The notes: generated by a model not told the origin, from the letters alone. Positions 39,664-51,002 are shown, counted from the first letter of the stretch. The stretch: DNA of 64,000 nt from Rhizobium brockwellii (GCF_000769405.2 NZ_CP053439.1:4446001-4510000), one strand, 5' to 3'. Program-made: numbers and translations.

Positions 39664-41450
39664 GCTGCGGCGCCGACTGGCAAAGAGAGGATGAAGCGCG
39701 CGCCGAGCACATGCCCGCTCTCGGCATCGATGATGTTTTCGGCTCTCAGGGAACCGCCATGCGCTTCGGCTATCTGCCGGCTGATCGAAAGGCCGAGCCC
39801 CGAATTCTGGCCGAAACCTTCCGCCTCCGGCCGGTCCGTATAGAAGCGCTCGAAGATGCGGTCGATATTTTCCGCCTGGATGCCGGGGCCGTTGTCTTCG
39901 ATCGTGGTGACGCAGCGCGAGCGTGTCCGCACCAGCCGCACGACAATCTTGCCGCCCTTTTCCGGCACGAACGAGCGGGCATTCTCGATCAGGTTGGCGA
40001 TGATCTGGCCGATGCGTAGATCGTGGCCGTTGACGACGAAGCGTGTCTTGACGTTCGGCTTGCGTTCGATCGCATATTCGATTTCCACCTGCTTCTTGGT
40101 GCTCCTCACCTGGCGCGAAACCTCGATGAGGTCGCGCAGCAGCACCTCCATATCGACGGAGCCGGCATCGACGCGTGCGAGTTCGGCGTCGAGACGGGAG
40201 GCGTCGGAAATATCGCTGATCAGCCGGTCGAGGCGGCGGACATCGTGCTGGATGACGTCCATCAGCCGCTTCTTGGAATCGTCGGATTTGGCAAGCGGCA
40301 GCGTTTCGACGGCGCTGCGCAGCGAGGTCAGTGGGTTCTTCAGCTCGTGGCTGACATCGGCCGCGAAACTCTCGATCGCATCGATGCGGTCGTAGAGCGC
40401 CGTCGTCATCTCGCGCAATGCGATGGAAAGGTTACCGATTTCATCCTGACGGGCAGAGAAATCGGGGATCTCTTCGCGCGTCTTGGCGCCACGGCGGACG
40501 CGGATGGCCGCCGCCGAAAGACGGCGCAGCGGATTGGCGATGGTCGATGACAGCACCAGTGAAAGCAGCACGTTGACGAGTGTCGCCACGCCGAAGACGC
40601 GCATGATGGCAAGTCGCTCGGCATGGACGATATTGTCGATGTCGCCCGCCTGCGTCGACAACAACAGCACGCCGAGCACGGCGCGGAAGCGCTGGATCGG
40701 CACGGCGACGGAAACGATGAGTTCACCTTTTTCAGTGGTGCGCACGACTGCGCCGCGCACGCCGGTGAGCGCGTTCATCACTTCGGGATAGATCGAGCCG
40801 TCGCCGCCCGGCGCTTCCTTATAGAGCGGCAGATTGCCGGGCTGCAGCGCCTTGTTGAACAGGGTGGCGAACCACTCGCTCCAGGTCTGTTTCTCTTCCT
40901 CCACCGGCGGCAGGTCGAAGCGCAGCACCTGGCCGCGCGAATAGAGATGGCGCGAATCGAGCAGCAGGTTGGCATCGGCATCGAAGATGCGGGCGCGCGT
41001 GCGCGTCGGAGAGATCAGCCGGCGCAGGACCGGCGCGACCTTTTCGGGATCGATCGGGAATTCAAGGTCCTCGTCGTTCGGCACCGGGGTGATGCTCTGG
41101 CCGGCCTGCAGCTCGAGCAGCTTCTGCGGATCGATGGTAATCGAGTTGGTATCGACCGACGCCGAGGCCGAAACGGCGCCGGCGATGATTTCACCCTGCG
41201 TCAACAGGCTTTCGGCGCGGGCGTCGATCAACCCCTCGCGAAACTGGTTGAGATAGAGGATGCCGCCGACGAGCACCACCAGTGCGACCAGATTGAAGAA
41301 CAGGATGCGCCGCGTCAGGCTCGAAAAGACGGCATTGCCGAAGATGCGGCGGATCAGGGTGAAGGGATGCGACCAACGGCGGCCTCGAACGCGACGGGTG
41401 CTCACGCCCTCCGCATCGTCCAGATCCCTTTCCTGCACCAACTGTGCCAA
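39660..41450 (-). CDS. chvG: Two-component sensor histidine kinase ChvG (ExoS/BvrS)
   Basis: Envelope/acid sensor controlling host interaction, exopolysaccharide and central metabolism genes in Rhizobiales. 596 residues as given, from a TTG at 41450; an in-frame GTG lies shortly downstream. Transmembrane helix 1 is LFFNLVALVVLVGGILYL (about 50-67). A periplasmic domain of about 230 residues follows, then helix 2 (VATLVNVLLSLVLSSTIANP) with HAMP. The H-box is FAADVSHELKNPLTSL, the N-box NLIENARSF, and the G-boxes IEDNGPGIQ and GLGLSISRQ. In known systems periplasmic ExoR represses it. Confidence 0.95.
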   Translation of the reverse strand: MAQLVQERDLDDAEGVSTRRVRGRRWSHPFTLIRRIFGNAVFSSLTRRILFFNLVALVVLVGGILYLNQFREGLIDARAESLLTQGEIIAGAVSASASVDTNSITIDPQKLLELQAGQSITPVPNDEDLEFPIDPEKVAPVLRRLISPTRTRARIFDADANLLLDSRHLYSRGQVLRFDLPPVEEEKQTWSEWFATLFNKALQPGNLPLYKEAPGGDGSIYPEVMNALTGVRGAVVRTTEKGELIVSVAVPIQRFRAVLGVLLLSTQAGDIDNIVHAERLAIMRVFGVATLVNVLLSLVLSSTIANPLRRLSAAAIRVRRGAKTREEIPDFSARQDEIGNLSIALREMTTALYDRIDAIESFAADVSHELKNPLTSLRSAVETLPLAKSDDSKKRLMDVIQHDVRRLDRLISDISDASRLDAELARVDAGSVDMEVLLRDLIEVSRQVRSTKKQVEIEYAIERKPNVKTRFVVNGHDLRIGQIIANLIENARSFVPEKGGKIVVRLVRTRSRCVTTIEDNGPGIQAENIDRIFERFYTDRPEAEGFGQNSGLGLSISRQIAEAHGGSLRAENIIDAESGHVLGARFILSLPVGAAA

Positions 41451-41510
41451 TGACAGGCCCTTTCGAAGGGCGGGGCCGGATGGACCGGCCCGCAGCCCTC
41501 AATATTTCCG

Positions 41511-41612
41511 ACAGCGCCGCGCGTCTTTTCAGACGCGCAAAGGACGCTGTGACATTTTGAACTGCTGCATAATTTAATCCTTAAATCGATGCCGATTTAG
41601 GAAATTATGCAG
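41511..41612. repeat. RIME-like 102-bp bipartite palindromic element between chvI and chvG
   Basis: Near-identical (about nine mismatches by eye over 102 bases) and inverted relative to 53576-53677. It comprises one palindrome with ATTATGCAG arms enclosing a CGATTTAGG-type inner stem. A second has ACAGCG/CGCTGT outer arms and GCGCGTCT/AGACGCGC inner arms. Confidence 0.88.
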
Positions 41613-41635
41613 GAGCGCGCTGCGCCGCTCGGGGC

Positions 41636-42388
41636 TCAGGCTGCTTCGCGGAAGCGGTATCCCACTCCGTAGAGTGTTTCAATCATATCAAAGTCGTTGT
41701 CGACCATCTTGAATTTCTTGCGCAGCCGCTTGATGTGGCTGTCGATGGTCCGGTCGTCGACATAGACCTGTTCGTCATAGGCTGCGTCCATCAGCGCGTC
41801 GCGGCTTTTGACAACGCCGGGGCGCTGCGCCAGCGAATGCAGGATCAGGAATTCGGTCACCGTCAGCGTCACGGCCTCGCCTTTCCAGGTGCAGGTATGG
41901 CGTTCCTGGTCCATGACCAGCTGCCCGCGCTCCAGCGAGCGGGCCTGCTGCACTGCGCCGGTCTTCGGCGCGCCGGTGGGGCTGGTGCCGGCGGCGGCGG
42001 CTTCGCGGCTTGACGCGCGGCGCAGGACGGCGCGCACGCGCTCCACCAGCAGACGCTGCGAAAACGGTTTGGTGATGAAATCGTCGGCGCCCATCTTCAG
42101 GCCGAAGAGTTCATCGATCTCCTCATCCTTGGAGGTGAGGAAGATGACAGGAATGTCCGACTTCTGCCGCAGGCGGCGCAGCAGTTCCATGCCGTCCATA
42201 CGCGGCATCTTGATGTCGAAGATCGCCAGCTGCGGCGGTCGCGCCAGCAGGCCGTCGAGCGCCGAGGCACCGTCCGTATACGTCTCGACCTTATATCCTT
42301 CAGCCTCAAGTGCGATCGACACCGAGGTGAGGATGTTGCGGTCGTCATCAACGAGCGCGATTGTCGGCATGGTGTTGGTCTCCGTCAT
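41636..42388 (-). CDS. chvI: Two-component response regulator ChvI
   Basis: OmpR/PhoB-type regulator partnered with ChvG. 250 residues from 42388; an in-frame ATG at 42370 ([17 protein letters not shown]) is equally plausible. In the receiver domain the acidic pair is in LVDDDRN, the phospho-Asp in [13 protein letters not shown] and the lysine in DDFITKPFS. The winged helix at the C-terminus has [21 protein letters not shown] and YGVGYRF. An Ala/Thr-rich linker separates the two. It is divergent from pckA, a known ChvI-regulated gene in some relatives. Confidence 0.96.
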   Translation of the reverse strand: MTETNTMPTIALVDDDRNILTSVSIALEAEGYKVETYTDGASALDGLLARPPQLAIFDIKMPRMDGMELLRRLRQKSDIPVIFLTSKDEEIDELFGLKMGADDFITKPFSQRLLVERVRAVLRRASSREAAAAGTSPTGAPKTGAVQQARSLERGQLVMDQERHTCTWKGEAVTLTVTEFLILHSLAQRPGVVKSRDALMDAAYDEQVYVDDRTIDSHIKRLRKKFKMVDNDFDMIETLYGVGYRFREAA

Positions 42389-42707
42389 CAGTGCGCAATC
42401 TCCCGGATTTGCTCTCCCCAGGCGGTCTCAGTGACCGGATGCGCTTATGGAGGATAAAGGTGGAACAAATTGTGGCAAAGATAAAGGGGAAGATTGCCGT
42501 AAAATTTGTCAGCAATTTTAAGTAGCACGTCAAAGTGTTTAAACGCGGTCGATTCAAACGATTTAAAATTGTGGCAATAAATTTAAATCGATTAATTGTT
42601 TGATATCACTGCATTTTTCCCAGTTTTCCATCTTGTGTTTTAAAATTTCTGCCCGTATTTTCACGTTCAGTTTTAACGGCAACGAGCCTGAGCGAAGGGA
42701 ACTAGCC
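42389..42707. promoter_or_regulatory. Divergent chvI-pckA intergenic region with inverted repeat
   Basis: 319 bp without a gene and distinctly AT-rich at 42500-42660. The clearest structure is a 9-bp inverted repeat CGATTTAAA (42559-42567) / TTTAAATCG (42582-42590), 14 bases apart. Nearby is a TTTAAA-rich run from 42538. It must hold the promoters of both genes. I could not assign -35/-10 boxes or a known operator with confidence. Confidence 0.6.
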
Positions 42708-44318
<1,611 letters not shown>

Positions 44319-44343
44319 GCAGATCAAACCTCTGACTCACGTG

Positions 44344-44374
44344 AAACCCGGCATCGCAAGATCGCCGGGTTTTC
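44344..44374 (+). terminator. Rho-independent terminator of pckA
   Basis: Nine-base-pair stem AAACCCGGC (44344-44352) / GCCGGGTTT (44364-44372), loop ATCGCAAGATC, ending in TTTT; 25 bp after the stop. Confidence 0.85.
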
Positions 44375-44426
44375 CATGTCACAGCCGATATTTTCAATTC
44401 GCCGCCGATGTGAGATAGAACGCCGC

Positions 44427-44867
44427 ATGGCCAGCGACGCGCTCTATATCGATGACAGGATCACCATCGCCGGATGGGAGCTGACGGAACAATTCGTTCT
44501 GGCAGGCGGCCCTGGCGGGCAGAACGTCAACAAGGTCTCGACGGCCGTCCAGCTGTTCTTCAACATTCCGAATTCGCCCTCGCTCAACGATCGGGTCAAG
44601 GCCAATGCGACCAAGCTCGCCGGCCGGCGTCTATCGAAGGACGGCGTGCTGATGATCGAAGCGAGCCGGTTTCGCAGCCAGGACCGCAACCGCGAGGATG
44701 CGCGTGACCGGCTGAAGGAACTGATCCTCGAGGCCGCCAAGCCGCCGCCGCCGCCGCGCAAGAAGACCAGGCCGACCAAGGGTTCGGTCGAACGCCGCCT
44801 GAAGGAAAAGTCCGGTCGCTCGGAAGTCAAGAAAATGCGCGGCCGCCCCGGCGGCAGCGGTGAATGA
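44427..44867 (+). CDS. arfB: Peptidyl-tRNA hydrolase ArfB (YaeJ), alternative ribosome rescue factor
   Basis: Releases peptides from ribosomes stalled on truncated mRNA. 146 residues from the ATG at 44427 (MASDALYIDDRITIAGWEL). The GGQ catalytic motif is in VLAGGPGGQNVNKVST (GGQ at 30-32). The C-terminal tail from about 108 is very basic (KKTRPTKGSVERRLKEKSG), as needed to enter the empty mRNA channel. A run of five prolines precedes the tail. It abuts alkB. Confidence 0.93.
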   Translation: MASDALYIDDRITIAGWELTEQFVLAGGPGGQNVNKVSTAVQLFFNIPNSPSLNDRVKANATKLAGRRLSKDGVLMIEASRFRSQDRNREDARDRLKELILEAAKPPPPPRKKTRPTKGSVERRLKEKSGRSEVKKMRGRPGGSGE

Positions 44868-44868
44868 T

Positions 44869-45480
44869 ATGCCGGAACTCTTGAGCGGCATCCGCCATCT
44901 CCCCGGTTACCTCGACCGAGCGCGTCAGGAGGCATTGGTCGAGGTGATCCGTGCCGTCGTCGCCGAAGCGCCGCTTTATATGCCCGCCATGCCCGGCACC
45001 GGCAAGCCGATGTCCGTGCGCATGACCAATTGCGGGCCGCTCGGCTGGGTGACGGACAAAGAGCGCGGCTATCGCTACCAGCCGACGCACCCGGCAACCG
45101 GCCGCCCTTGGCCTGATATGCCGCAGCAATTGCTCGATATCTGGAATGATGTTTCAGGTTACGACAGGCCGCCGGAAGCCTGCCTCGTCAATTTCTACTC
45201 CGACGAAGCGCGCATGGGCTTGCATCAGGACAAGGACGAACAGGATCTCAAAGCCCCGGTCGTCTCGATCTCGCTCGGCAACAGCTGCCTCTTTCGCGTC
45301 GGCGGCCTCAGCCGCAATGATCGCACGCTATCTTTCAAGCTTTCGAGCGGTGACCTGGTCGTGCTGGGTGGCGAGGGGAGGCTTTGTTTCCATGGCGTCG
45401 ACCGCATCCATCCGGCGACGCCGACGCTGCTGAAGAATGGCGGCCGCATCAATCTGACGCTCCGCCGCGTCAATCCCTAA
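44869..45480 (+). CDS. alkB: AlkB-family 2-oxoglutarate/Fe(II) dioxygenase (alkylated DNA repair)
   Basis: Oxidative demethylase for 1-methyladenine and 3-methylcytosine. 203 residues from the ATG at 44869; a GTG at 44860 would add three residues and overlap arfB. The Fe(II) triad is visible: His119 and Asp121 in GLHQDKDE, and His175 in CFHGVDR. The 2-oxoglutarate-binding arginines are in RINLTLRRVNP (Arg193, Arg199). NFYSDEARMG precedes the triad as in E. coli AlkB. Confidence 0.93.
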   Translation: MPELLSGIRHLPGYLDRARQEALVEVIRAVVAEAPLYMPAMPGTGKPMSVRMTNCGPLGWVTDKERGYRYQPTHPATGRPWPDMPQQLLDIWNDVSGYDRPPEACLVNFYSDEARMGLHQDKDEQDLKAPVVSISLGNSCLFRVGGLSRNDRTLSFKLSSGDLVVLGGEGRLCFHGVDRIHPATPTLLKNGGRINLTLRRVNP

Positions 45481-45493
45481 AATATAGGCGTCG

Positions 45494-46489
45494 CTATAGT
45501 TTTCGCAGCGCGACCTGTTCGATCAGGTGATCCTTGCCCTTTTTCAGAATGAGATCGGCGCGCGGACGAGTCGGCAGAATGTTCTGGCGCAAGTTCTTCA
45601 GGTTGATGTTTGCCCAAAGATCCTCGGCGATTTCGAGCGCTTCCGCGTCGCTGATCGACGCATAGCGATGGAAATAGGAATTCGGATCGCGGAAGGCGGT
45701 CTCGCGCAGCCGCATGAAGCGCGTGACATACCAGTTGTGGATCTCGTCTTCCGCGGCATCGATATAGATCGAGAAGTCGAAGAAGTCGGAGACCATCGGC
45801 ACGATCCTGCCGCCCGCAGGCAAGTCGCGCGACTGCAGCACGTTGATGCCTTCGAAGATAAGGATGTCGGGCCGGTCGACGATCTTGTATTCGTCCGGCA
45901 GCACGTCGTAGACGAGGTGTGAATAGCTGGGCGCCTTCACATCCGGCCGCCCGGCCTTGATCGCCGAGAGGAAGCGCAGGATCGCAGCCGTGTCGTAGCT
46001 TTCCGGAAAGCCCTTGCGCTGCATCAGCTTTTCCCGCTGCAGTACGGCGTTCGGATGGAGGAAGCCGTCGGTGGTGACGAGATCGACCTTCGGGCTGGAA
46101 GGCCAACGGCCCAGGAGCTCCTTGAGGATACGGGCGGTGGTCGATTTTCCCACCGCGACCGAGCCGGCGATGCCGATGACGAAGGGCGTCTTCGTCACAT
46201 CGGACAGGCTGAGGAAGCGGTTGCGCTGTTCAAACAGCATCTGCGAGGATTCGACATGTGCCGAAAGCAGTCGCGACAGCGACAGATAGATGCGCCGGAC
46301 CTCGTCGAGATCAATGGGATCGCCCATCGAACGCAGCCGTTTGACCTCGTCGCTCGTCAGCGTCAACGGCGTATCGGCGCGGAATTTCGCCCATTGTTCG
46401 GAAGAGAAGAAGTGGTAGGGCGAATAGGATTCCGACTGGAAGTGATCCAATGTTTCCGGCACCCCGATAATCTCAGTCGCGATACTCAT
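45494..46489 (-). CDS. coaA: Pantothenate kinase (type I)
   Basis: First step of coenzyme A synthesis, usually inhibited by CoA. 331 residues. The N-terminus has [15 protein letters not shown]; the P-loop is [18 protein letters not shown] (about 103-120). [30 protein letters not shown] and [11 protein letters not shown] follow. It converges on alkB. Its start overlaps the hisE stop by 4 bp, an arrangement that ties it to the his genes. Confidence 0.96.
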   Translation of the reverse strand: MSIATEIIGVPETLDHFQSESYSPYHFFSSEQWAKFRADTPLTLTSDEVKRLRSMGDPIDLDEVRRIYLSLSRLLSAHVESSQMLFEQRNRFLSLSDVTKTPFVIGIAGSVAVGKSTTARILKELLGRWPSSPKVDLVTTDGFLHPNAVLQREKLMQRKGFPESYDTAAILRFLSAIKAGRPDVKAPSYSHLVYDVLPDEYKIVDRPDILIFEGINVLQSRDLPAGGRIVPMVSDFFDFSIYIDAAEDEIHNWYVTRFMRLRETAFRDPNSYFHRYASISDAEALEIAEDLWANINLKNLRQNILPTRPRADLILKKGKDHLIEQVALRKL

Positions 46490-46809
46490 GAACTCTGCCG
46501 GCTGGCCTTTTCCTTGAGGCCGGACTGCGCGGTTCTGCGCTCGAGCTCGGCCATGACATTCTCTAACGGTATTTCAGCAATCTTCAATACGACCAATAGG
46601 TGATAGAGCACATCGGCGGCCTCGTAGGTCAGGTTGTCGCGGTCGCCGGTCACCGCCGCCATCACGGCTTCGATCGCCTCTTCGCCGAGCTTCTTTGCCG
46701 CTTTCGGCTGGCCGGCAGCCACGAGCTTGGCTGTCCAGGATTGCTCCGGCGAGGCTTTCGATCGTTCTTCGACGATGCTCTCGAGATCGGAAAGGGAAAA
46801 TCCGCTCAT
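46486..46809 (-). CDS. hisE: Phosphoribosyl-ATP pyrophosphatase
   Basis: Second step of histidine synthesis. 107 residues from the ATG at 46809 ([19 protein letters not shown]); the longer in-frame ORF reads into hisF and is not coding there. The metal-binding alpha-helical core is [20 protein letters not shown] followed by [14 protein letters not shown] stand-alone HisE not fused to HisI is typical of rhizobia. The end overlaps coaA (ATGA). Confidence 0.95.
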   Translation of the reverse strand: MSGFSLSDLESIVEERSKASPEQSWTAKLVAAGQPKAAKKLGEEAIEAVMAAVTGDRDNLTYEAADVLYHLLVVLKIAEIPLENVMAELERRTAQSGLKEKASRQSS

Positions 46810-46826
46810 GGGTCTGCTTTCAAGGT

Positions 46827-47615
46827 TCAGTCGAGACGCATGTCGATGCCGCACTTCGACATATAGTGCTTCGCCTCGCTGACGGAATAGGTTCCGAAGT
46901 GGAAGATCGACGCGGCGAGGACGGCATTCGCATGCCCCTCCTTCACCCCGGCGACGAGATCGTCGAGATCGCCGACGCCGCCGGACGCGATGACCGGCAC
47001 ACGCACCGCATCGGCGATCGCCCGCGTCAGCTCCAGATCGTAGCCGACCTTGGTGCCGTCGCGGTCCATCGAGGTGACCAAGAGCTCGCCGGCGCCGCGC
47101 GCCACCATTTTCTGGGCAAATTCGACGGCATCGATGCCGGTCGCGTTGCGGCCACCATGCGTATAGATTTCCCAGGCGCTGAGATTGTCGCCGCCGACCG
47201 CCTGGGTGCGCCGGCGCTTGGCGTCGATCGAGACGACGATGCACTGGTCGCCGAACTTGTCGGCCGCCTCAGTGACAAAGTCGGGATTGCTGACGGCCGC
47301 CGAATTGATCGAGACCTTGTCGGCACCGCACAGCAGCAGCTTGCGGATATCGGCGATGGTACGCACCCCGCCGCCGACCGTCAGCGGCATGAAGCATTGG
47401 TCTGCCGTGCGCGACACGACATCGAAGATCGTCTCGCGATTGTCCGAGGAAGCGGTGATGTCGAGGAAGCAGAGTTCGTCGGCGCCGGCCGCATCATAGG
47501 CCTTCGCGGCTTCGACGGGATCGCCGGCATCGACGAGATTGAGGAAGTTGACACCCTTGACGACGCGGCCGTCCTTGACGTCGAGGCAGGGAATGACACG
47601 GGCCTTGAGGGTCAT
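46827..47615 (-). CDS. hisF: Imidazole glycerol phosphate synthase, cyclase subunit
   Basis: Uses ammonia from HisH to convert PRFAR to imidazole glycerol phosphate and AICAR. 262-residue TIM barrel. The catalytic aspartates are in [16 protein letters not shown] (Asp11-type) and [11 protein letters not shown] (Asp130-type); the phosphate loops are VGGGVRT and [10 protein letters not shown]. It starts immediately after the hisA stop. Confidence 0.97.
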   Translation of the reverse strand: MTLKARVIPCLDVKDGRVVKGVNFLNLVDAGDPVEAAKAYDAAGADELCFLDITASSDNRETIFDVVSRTADQCFMPLTVGGGVRTIADIRKLLLCGADKVSINSAAVSNPDFVTEAADKFGDQCIVVSIDAKRRRTQAVGGDNLSAWEIYTHGGRNATGIDAVEFAQKMVARGAGELLVTSMDRDGTKVGYDLELTRAIADAVRVPVIASGGVGDLDDLVAGVKEGHANAVLAASIFHFGTYSVSEAKHYMSKCGIDMRLD

Positions 47616-48362
47616 TTATGCGGTCTCCTTGGTCCGGGCCGCCTGGATCAGCGCCAGCGCTTCCTTGGGATCGATACGGCCGTCATAAAGCGCACGGCCT
47701 GAAATCGCCCCTTCCAGCTTCCGAGCATCGGGCTCCAGCATGCGGCGGATATCGTCGAGAGAGGCAAGGCCGCCCGAGGCGATGACGGGAATGGAAACCG
47801 CGTCGGCAAGTTCCAGCGTCGACGTCCAGTTGATGCCGGCCAGGATGCCGTCACGGTCGATATCGGTGTAGATGATCGCGGCGACGCCGGCGCCCTCGAA
47901 TTTTCTGGCGAGCTCGATGATACCGAGTTCGGAGGCCTCCGCCCAACCCTCGACGGCCACCTTGCCGCCCTTGGCATCGATGCCGACGGCGACATGGCCG
48001 GGAAATTTCCGGCAGGCCTCGATGACCAGCGCCGGATTTCTGACCGCGACGGTGCCGAGAATGACGCGCCGCAGCCCGCGCGACAGCCAGGCCTCGATAT
48101 GATCGAGCGTGCGAATGCCGCCGCCGAGCTGCACCGGATTGTCAGTTGCCTTGAGGATCGTTTCGACGGCATCGCCATTGGCCGAATGTCCCGCAAAGGC
48201 GCCGTCTAGATCGACCACATGCAGCCATTCGAAACCCTGGTCTTCGAAGGATCGCGCCTGGGCGGCCGGGTCGGTGTTGTAGACCGTTGCCTGTTGCATG
48301 TCGCCGAGCTTCAGGCGGACGCATTGGCCGCCTTTCAGGTCGATCGCGGGAAAAAGGATCAT
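47616..48362 (-). CDS. hisA: ProFAR isomerase
   Basis: 1-(5-phosphoribosyl)-5-[(5-phosphoribosylamino)methylideneamino]imidazole-4-carboxamide isomerase, 248-residue TIM barrel. Asp8-type in [14 protein letters not shown] and Asp127-type in [17 protein letters not shown]; phosphate loops LGGGIRT and [10 protein letters not shown]. No spacer before hisF. A membrane-protein gene of unknown function lies just upstream. Confidence 0.97.
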   Translation of the reverse strand: MILFPAIDLKGGQCVRLKLGDMQQATVYNTDPAAQARSFEDQGFEWLHVVDLDGAFAGHSANGDAVETILKATDNPVQLGGGIRTLDHIEAWLSRGLRRVILGTVAVRNPALVIEACRKFPGHVAVGIDAKGGKVAVEGWAEASELGIIELARKFEGAGVAAIIYTDIDRDGILAGINWTSTLELADAVSIPVIASGGLASLDDIRRMLEPDARKLEGAISGRALYDGRIDPKEALALIQAARTKETA

Positions 48363-48368
48363 CTCGTC

Positions 48369-48926
48369 TTACGTCCGTAAAGTGGTCGGTACCATCAGCG
48401 CATTCCACGCATCTACGATATCCGAGCGGAAAAAGACAGCGGCAATGGTAGCCGCGCCGAAAAGCAGAAGGAGCAGCAGCGTGACGGCAAAACCGGCCCG
48501 GACCTGACGCCAGAAGCCCAGGCGCCTCTTGATCGATTTCTCGATGTTTCGCACCTGGCGCAGGGCATCGCTGTTGACGGCGGTCAGCCGGATCTGCGGC
48601 TCCATCGCCTCGACATAGGTTTCGGCATAACTCGAAAGGATCTGCGAGGCGCGGTCGCGCAGCGTATTGCGCAGGTCGGTCGAGAGATAGTTGCTATTGA
48701 CGGCGGCAAGCTCAGCCTCATCGGGCGAACGCCCGGCGTTCCGCTTGCGATGGCTGAGAACGAAATCGCGCTTTTGCCGCTCGTAGAGTGCGTAGGCGAG
48801 CAGGCCGATCAGATCGTCCTCGCCATCGATATAGAATTCCAGCACGGCCTCGGCGATGTCGCCGGCGCTGACCCCGTTTTGCCGCCGGCTCGAACCGTCG
48901 TTTGCGGGGAAAGAGTCATGGATCAT
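48369..48926 (-). CDS. Conserved hypothetical membrane protein in the his cluster
   Basis: 185 residues. Polar and helical until about 140 (EFYIDGEDDLIGLLAYALYE; YVEAMEPQIRLTAVNSDAL). It has a single strongly hydrophobic helix near 146-168 (FAVTLLLLLLFGAATIAAVFF) and a short tail. No family I can name. The start overlaps the stop of the upstream 60-residue gene (ATGA), and it ends 6 bp before hisA, so it is co-transcribed. The large N-terminal domain is probably cytosolic. Confidence 0.75.
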   Translation of the reverse strand: MIHDSFPANDGSSRRQNGVSAGDIAEAVLEFYIDGEDDLIGLLAYALYERQKRDFVLSHRKRNAGRSPDEAELAAVNSNYLSTDLRNTLRDRASQILSSYAETYVEAMEPQIRLTAVNSDALRQVRNIEKSIKRRLGFWRQVRAGFAVTLLLLLLFGAATIAAVFFRSDIVDAWNALMVPTTLRT

Positions 48927-49105
48927 CGGTCCAGCCTTTCTTTCAGCGCCTTGGCTGCATTGGAAAGCGCCTTCCTGTGGATGGCTTCGTCGACACGGCG
49001 GATGATCGTGCCGCCGGGAAGCTTGATATCAGAAAAGGGTGGCAAGCCTTCCCTGGAGGGCCGCAACGTGTAGAACACCTTGGCTGATTTCCGTGAAGCC
49101 GGCAT
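48923..49105 (-). CDS. Small conserved-looking protein (60 residues)
   Basis: Start chosen at the ATG at 49105, which has AGGAG 9 bases upstream; the longer in-frame ORF crosses a repeat. Sequence MPASRKSAKVFYTLRP, then a Gly/Pro-rich middle and a basic helical end (AIHRKALSNAAKALKERLDR). No transmembrane segment. ATGA overlap with the membrane-protein gene downstream argues that it is real and translated. Function unknown. Confidence 0.6.
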   Translation of the reverse strand: MPASRKSAKVFYTLRPSREGLPPFSDIKLPGGTIIRRVDEAIHRKALSNAAKALKERLDR

Positions 49106-49170
49106 CGAGCTCACTCCTGTTCCGCCGTTTCCATACAGAGGAAATACGGCGGCTGTATTAAAGGCCAGCC

Positions 49171-49220
49171 CTTGGAGCAATTCCAGCAAAACTGTGTAGC
49201 GGTTTTGTCTCCGGAATTGG
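49171..49220. repeat. Short palindromic element between hisH and the 60-residue gene
   Basis: Nested inverted repeats: CAATTCC (49178-49184) / GGAATTG (49213-49219) outside and CAAAAC (49187-49192) / GTTTTG (49202-49207) inside. GTGTAGCGGTTTTG resembles the GTGCAGCGGTTTTG of the 14172 and 22164 repeats, so it is a diverged member. Confidence 0.7.
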
Positions 49221-49232
49221 GTGAACAATGCT

Positions 49233-49883
49233 CTACGGGTTCCAGCGCAGGAAATTGGCGATCAGGGCCAGGCCGAGCTTCTGACTCTTTTCCGGGTGAA
49301 ACTGTGCTCCGACCATGTTGTCGCGCCCGACGAAAGCGGTCATCGGACCGCCATAGTCGGTCGTCGCAATAACATCCTCGGCGTTTTCGGCGGCAAGATG
49401 GTAGGAATGCACGAAATAGGCATGCAGCCCGTGCGACCCCGTCGGAATTCCTTCGAAGAGCGGATGTTCGCGCTTCAGGTCGAGCGTGTTCCAGCCGATC
49501 TGCGGGATCTTGAGTGTCGGATCATCCGGCGTCATCTCGACGACATTGCCGGGAATCCAGCCGAAACCGTGCGTCACGGTCTTCTCGAGACCGCGCGAGG
49601 ACATGAGCTGCATGCCGACGCAGATGCCGAGGAACGGCCGCGCCTTCTTCTCGACAGCTTCGATCAGCACCTCAGCCATCCCAGGCACGGCATCGAGGCC
49701 GCGCCGGCAATCGGCATAGGCGCCGACACCGGGAAGCACGATACGATCGGCCGCGGCAACATCCTCCGCCCTGTCGGTGAGATCGATATGGGCATCGATG
49801 CCAGCTTCGCGGGCGGCACGCTCGAAAGCCTTGGTCGCCGAGCGCAGGTTACCGGAGCCATAGTCGATAATCGCGACGCGCAT
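49233..49883 (-). CDS. hisH: Imidazole glycerol phosphate synthase, glutaminase subunit
   Basis: Class I glutamine amidotransferase that feeds ammonia to HisF. 216 residues. The nucleophile cysteine is in [16 protein letters not shown] (about 83-98); the catalytic His-x-Glu is in [13 protein letters not shown] near the C-terminus. [10 protein letters not shown] opens the protein. It lies 2 bp downstream of the DUF2628 gene and before the 60-residue gene. Confidence 0.97.
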   Translation of the reverse strand: MRVAIIDYGSGNLRSATKAFERAAREAGIDAHIDLTDRAEDVAAADRIVLPGVGAYADCRRGLDAVPGMAEVLIEAVEKKARPFLGICVGMQLMSSRGLEKTVTHGFGWIPGNVVEMTPDDPTLKIPQIGWNTLDLKREHPLFEGIPTGSHGLHAYFVHSYHLAAENAEDVIATTDYGGPMTAFVGRDNMVGAQFHPEKSQKLGLALIANFLRWNP

Positions 49884-49885
49884 CG

Positions 49886-50371
49886 TCAGCGTCCTCCATC
49901 AAAACCAAAGAGACCAAGCGATGTTGCATGGCCGTGCGGGCTGTTCGGACCGGCTTTGTTCTGCCAGTCCGGTGCCGCGGCGTCGTCACTAGCTGCGATG
50001 GCCGCCCTGTCCGAGAAATAGATCTGCTCAGCAACGCCGATCGTATCGGCGGCAATGAGCGCGTCTTCGTTCCAGCCCTTGGCAGCAAGGTTGCGGACAC
50101 GGAAATTCTGGCCCTCGAGACCGACCAGAATATTCACGCCCAGCAGGATTGCCGCCCCCGCCGGCCCGAGGCCCGGTTCGTCCATCAGCGCACCGCCAAT
50201 CCCCTGTAGCAGAAAGGCGGCGGCCGCATGCAGCCAAAGCCGATGGGCCAGCAGCCAAACCCATGGAAACAGGAAGCCGAGCAGCGTGAAGCCATCGCGG
50301 ATGGTTCGCGTCTCATCGGCCGTGGCGCTCGTGCCGCCGGGCGGTGTCAGAAAGATATAGCTGGATGTCAT
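49886..50371 (-). CDS. DUF2628 membrane protein
   Basis: 161 residues from the ATG at 50371 ([19 protein letters not shown]). The family pattern is a short N-terminal strand, then [20 protein letters not shown] (hydrophobic, about 29-48) and two more hydrophobic helices ([30 protein letters not shown]). [12 protein letters not shown] follows. The C-terminus is polar. This family is often found between hisB and hisH in rhizobia; function unknown. Confidence 0.82.
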   Translation of the reverse strand: MTSSYIFLTPPGGTSATADETRTIRDGFTLLGFLFPWVWLLAHRLWLHAAAAFLLQGIGGALMDEPGLGPAGAAILLGVNILVGLEGQNFRVRNLAAKGWNEDALIAADTIGVAEQIYFSDRAAIAASDDAAAPDWQNKAGPNSPHGHATSLGLFGFDGGR

Positions 50372-50393
50372 TGCCGCCGCTCCCTTGAAGGGC

Positions 50394-51002
50394 TCAGACG
50401 AGCGTGCCCTTGGTCGAGGGAACACGGCCCGCCTGTCTCCGATCGATCTCTGTCGCCGTGCGCAACGCGCGGGCAACGGCCTTGAAGCATGTCTCTGCAA
50501 TATGGTGATTGTTGGCGCCATAATGGTTGAGAATATGCAAGGTGATGCCGGCATTCTGGGCGAGCGCATGGAAGAACTCGCGAACGAGCTCGGTATCGAA
50601 AGTGCCGATCTTCGGAGCGCTGAAGGCGACATTCCAGACGAGGAACGGCCGGCCGGAAAGATCGACCGCAGCCTTGGTCATCGTCTCGTCCATGGCGAGA
50701 TCGATCGAAGCGTAGCGGGTGATGCCGCGCCGGTCGCCGAGTGCCTTGGAGATCGCCTGGCCGATGGCGATGCCGGTATCTTCGACCGTATGATGGTCGT
50801 CGATATGCAGGTCGCCCTTGGCATCGATCTCCATGTCGAAGAGGGAATGTCGCGAAAGCTGGTCGAGCATATGGTCGAAGAAGCCGACGCCCGTCGAGAT
50901 CGTCGATTTGCCGGTGCCGTCGAGATTGACGGAAACGGAAATCGAGGTTTCGTTGGTCTTGCGGGAAACGCTGCCCGTGCGGCTTGCTGCGGTCTCGGCC
51001 AT
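50394..51002 (-). CDS. hisB: Imidazoleglycerol-phosphate dehydratase
   Basis: Sixth step of histidine synthesis. 202 residues from the ATG at 51002, 5 bases after GGAGG; a GTG/ATG-type extension to 51014 is weaker. Single-function form without the phosphatase domain of enteric HisB. The Mn-binding histidine motifs are [24 protein letters not shown] and [17 protein letters not shown]. First gene of the minus-strand his group here, divergent from hslV. Confidence 0.96.
   Translation of the reverse strand: MAETAASRTGSVSRKTNETSISVSVNLDGTGKSTISTGVGFFDHMLDQLSRHSLFDMEIDAKGDLHIDDHHTVEDTGIAIGQAISKALGDRRGITRYASIDLAMDETMTKAAVDLSGRPFLVWNVAFSAPKIGTFDTELVREFFHALAQNAGITLHILNHYGANNHHIAETCFKAVARALRTATEIDRRQAGRVPSTKGTLV

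Noticed and set aside
46810..47244. Upstream part of the hisE frame
   Set aside because: It is an out-of-frame reading of hisF. The hisE protein begins at the ATG at 46809.
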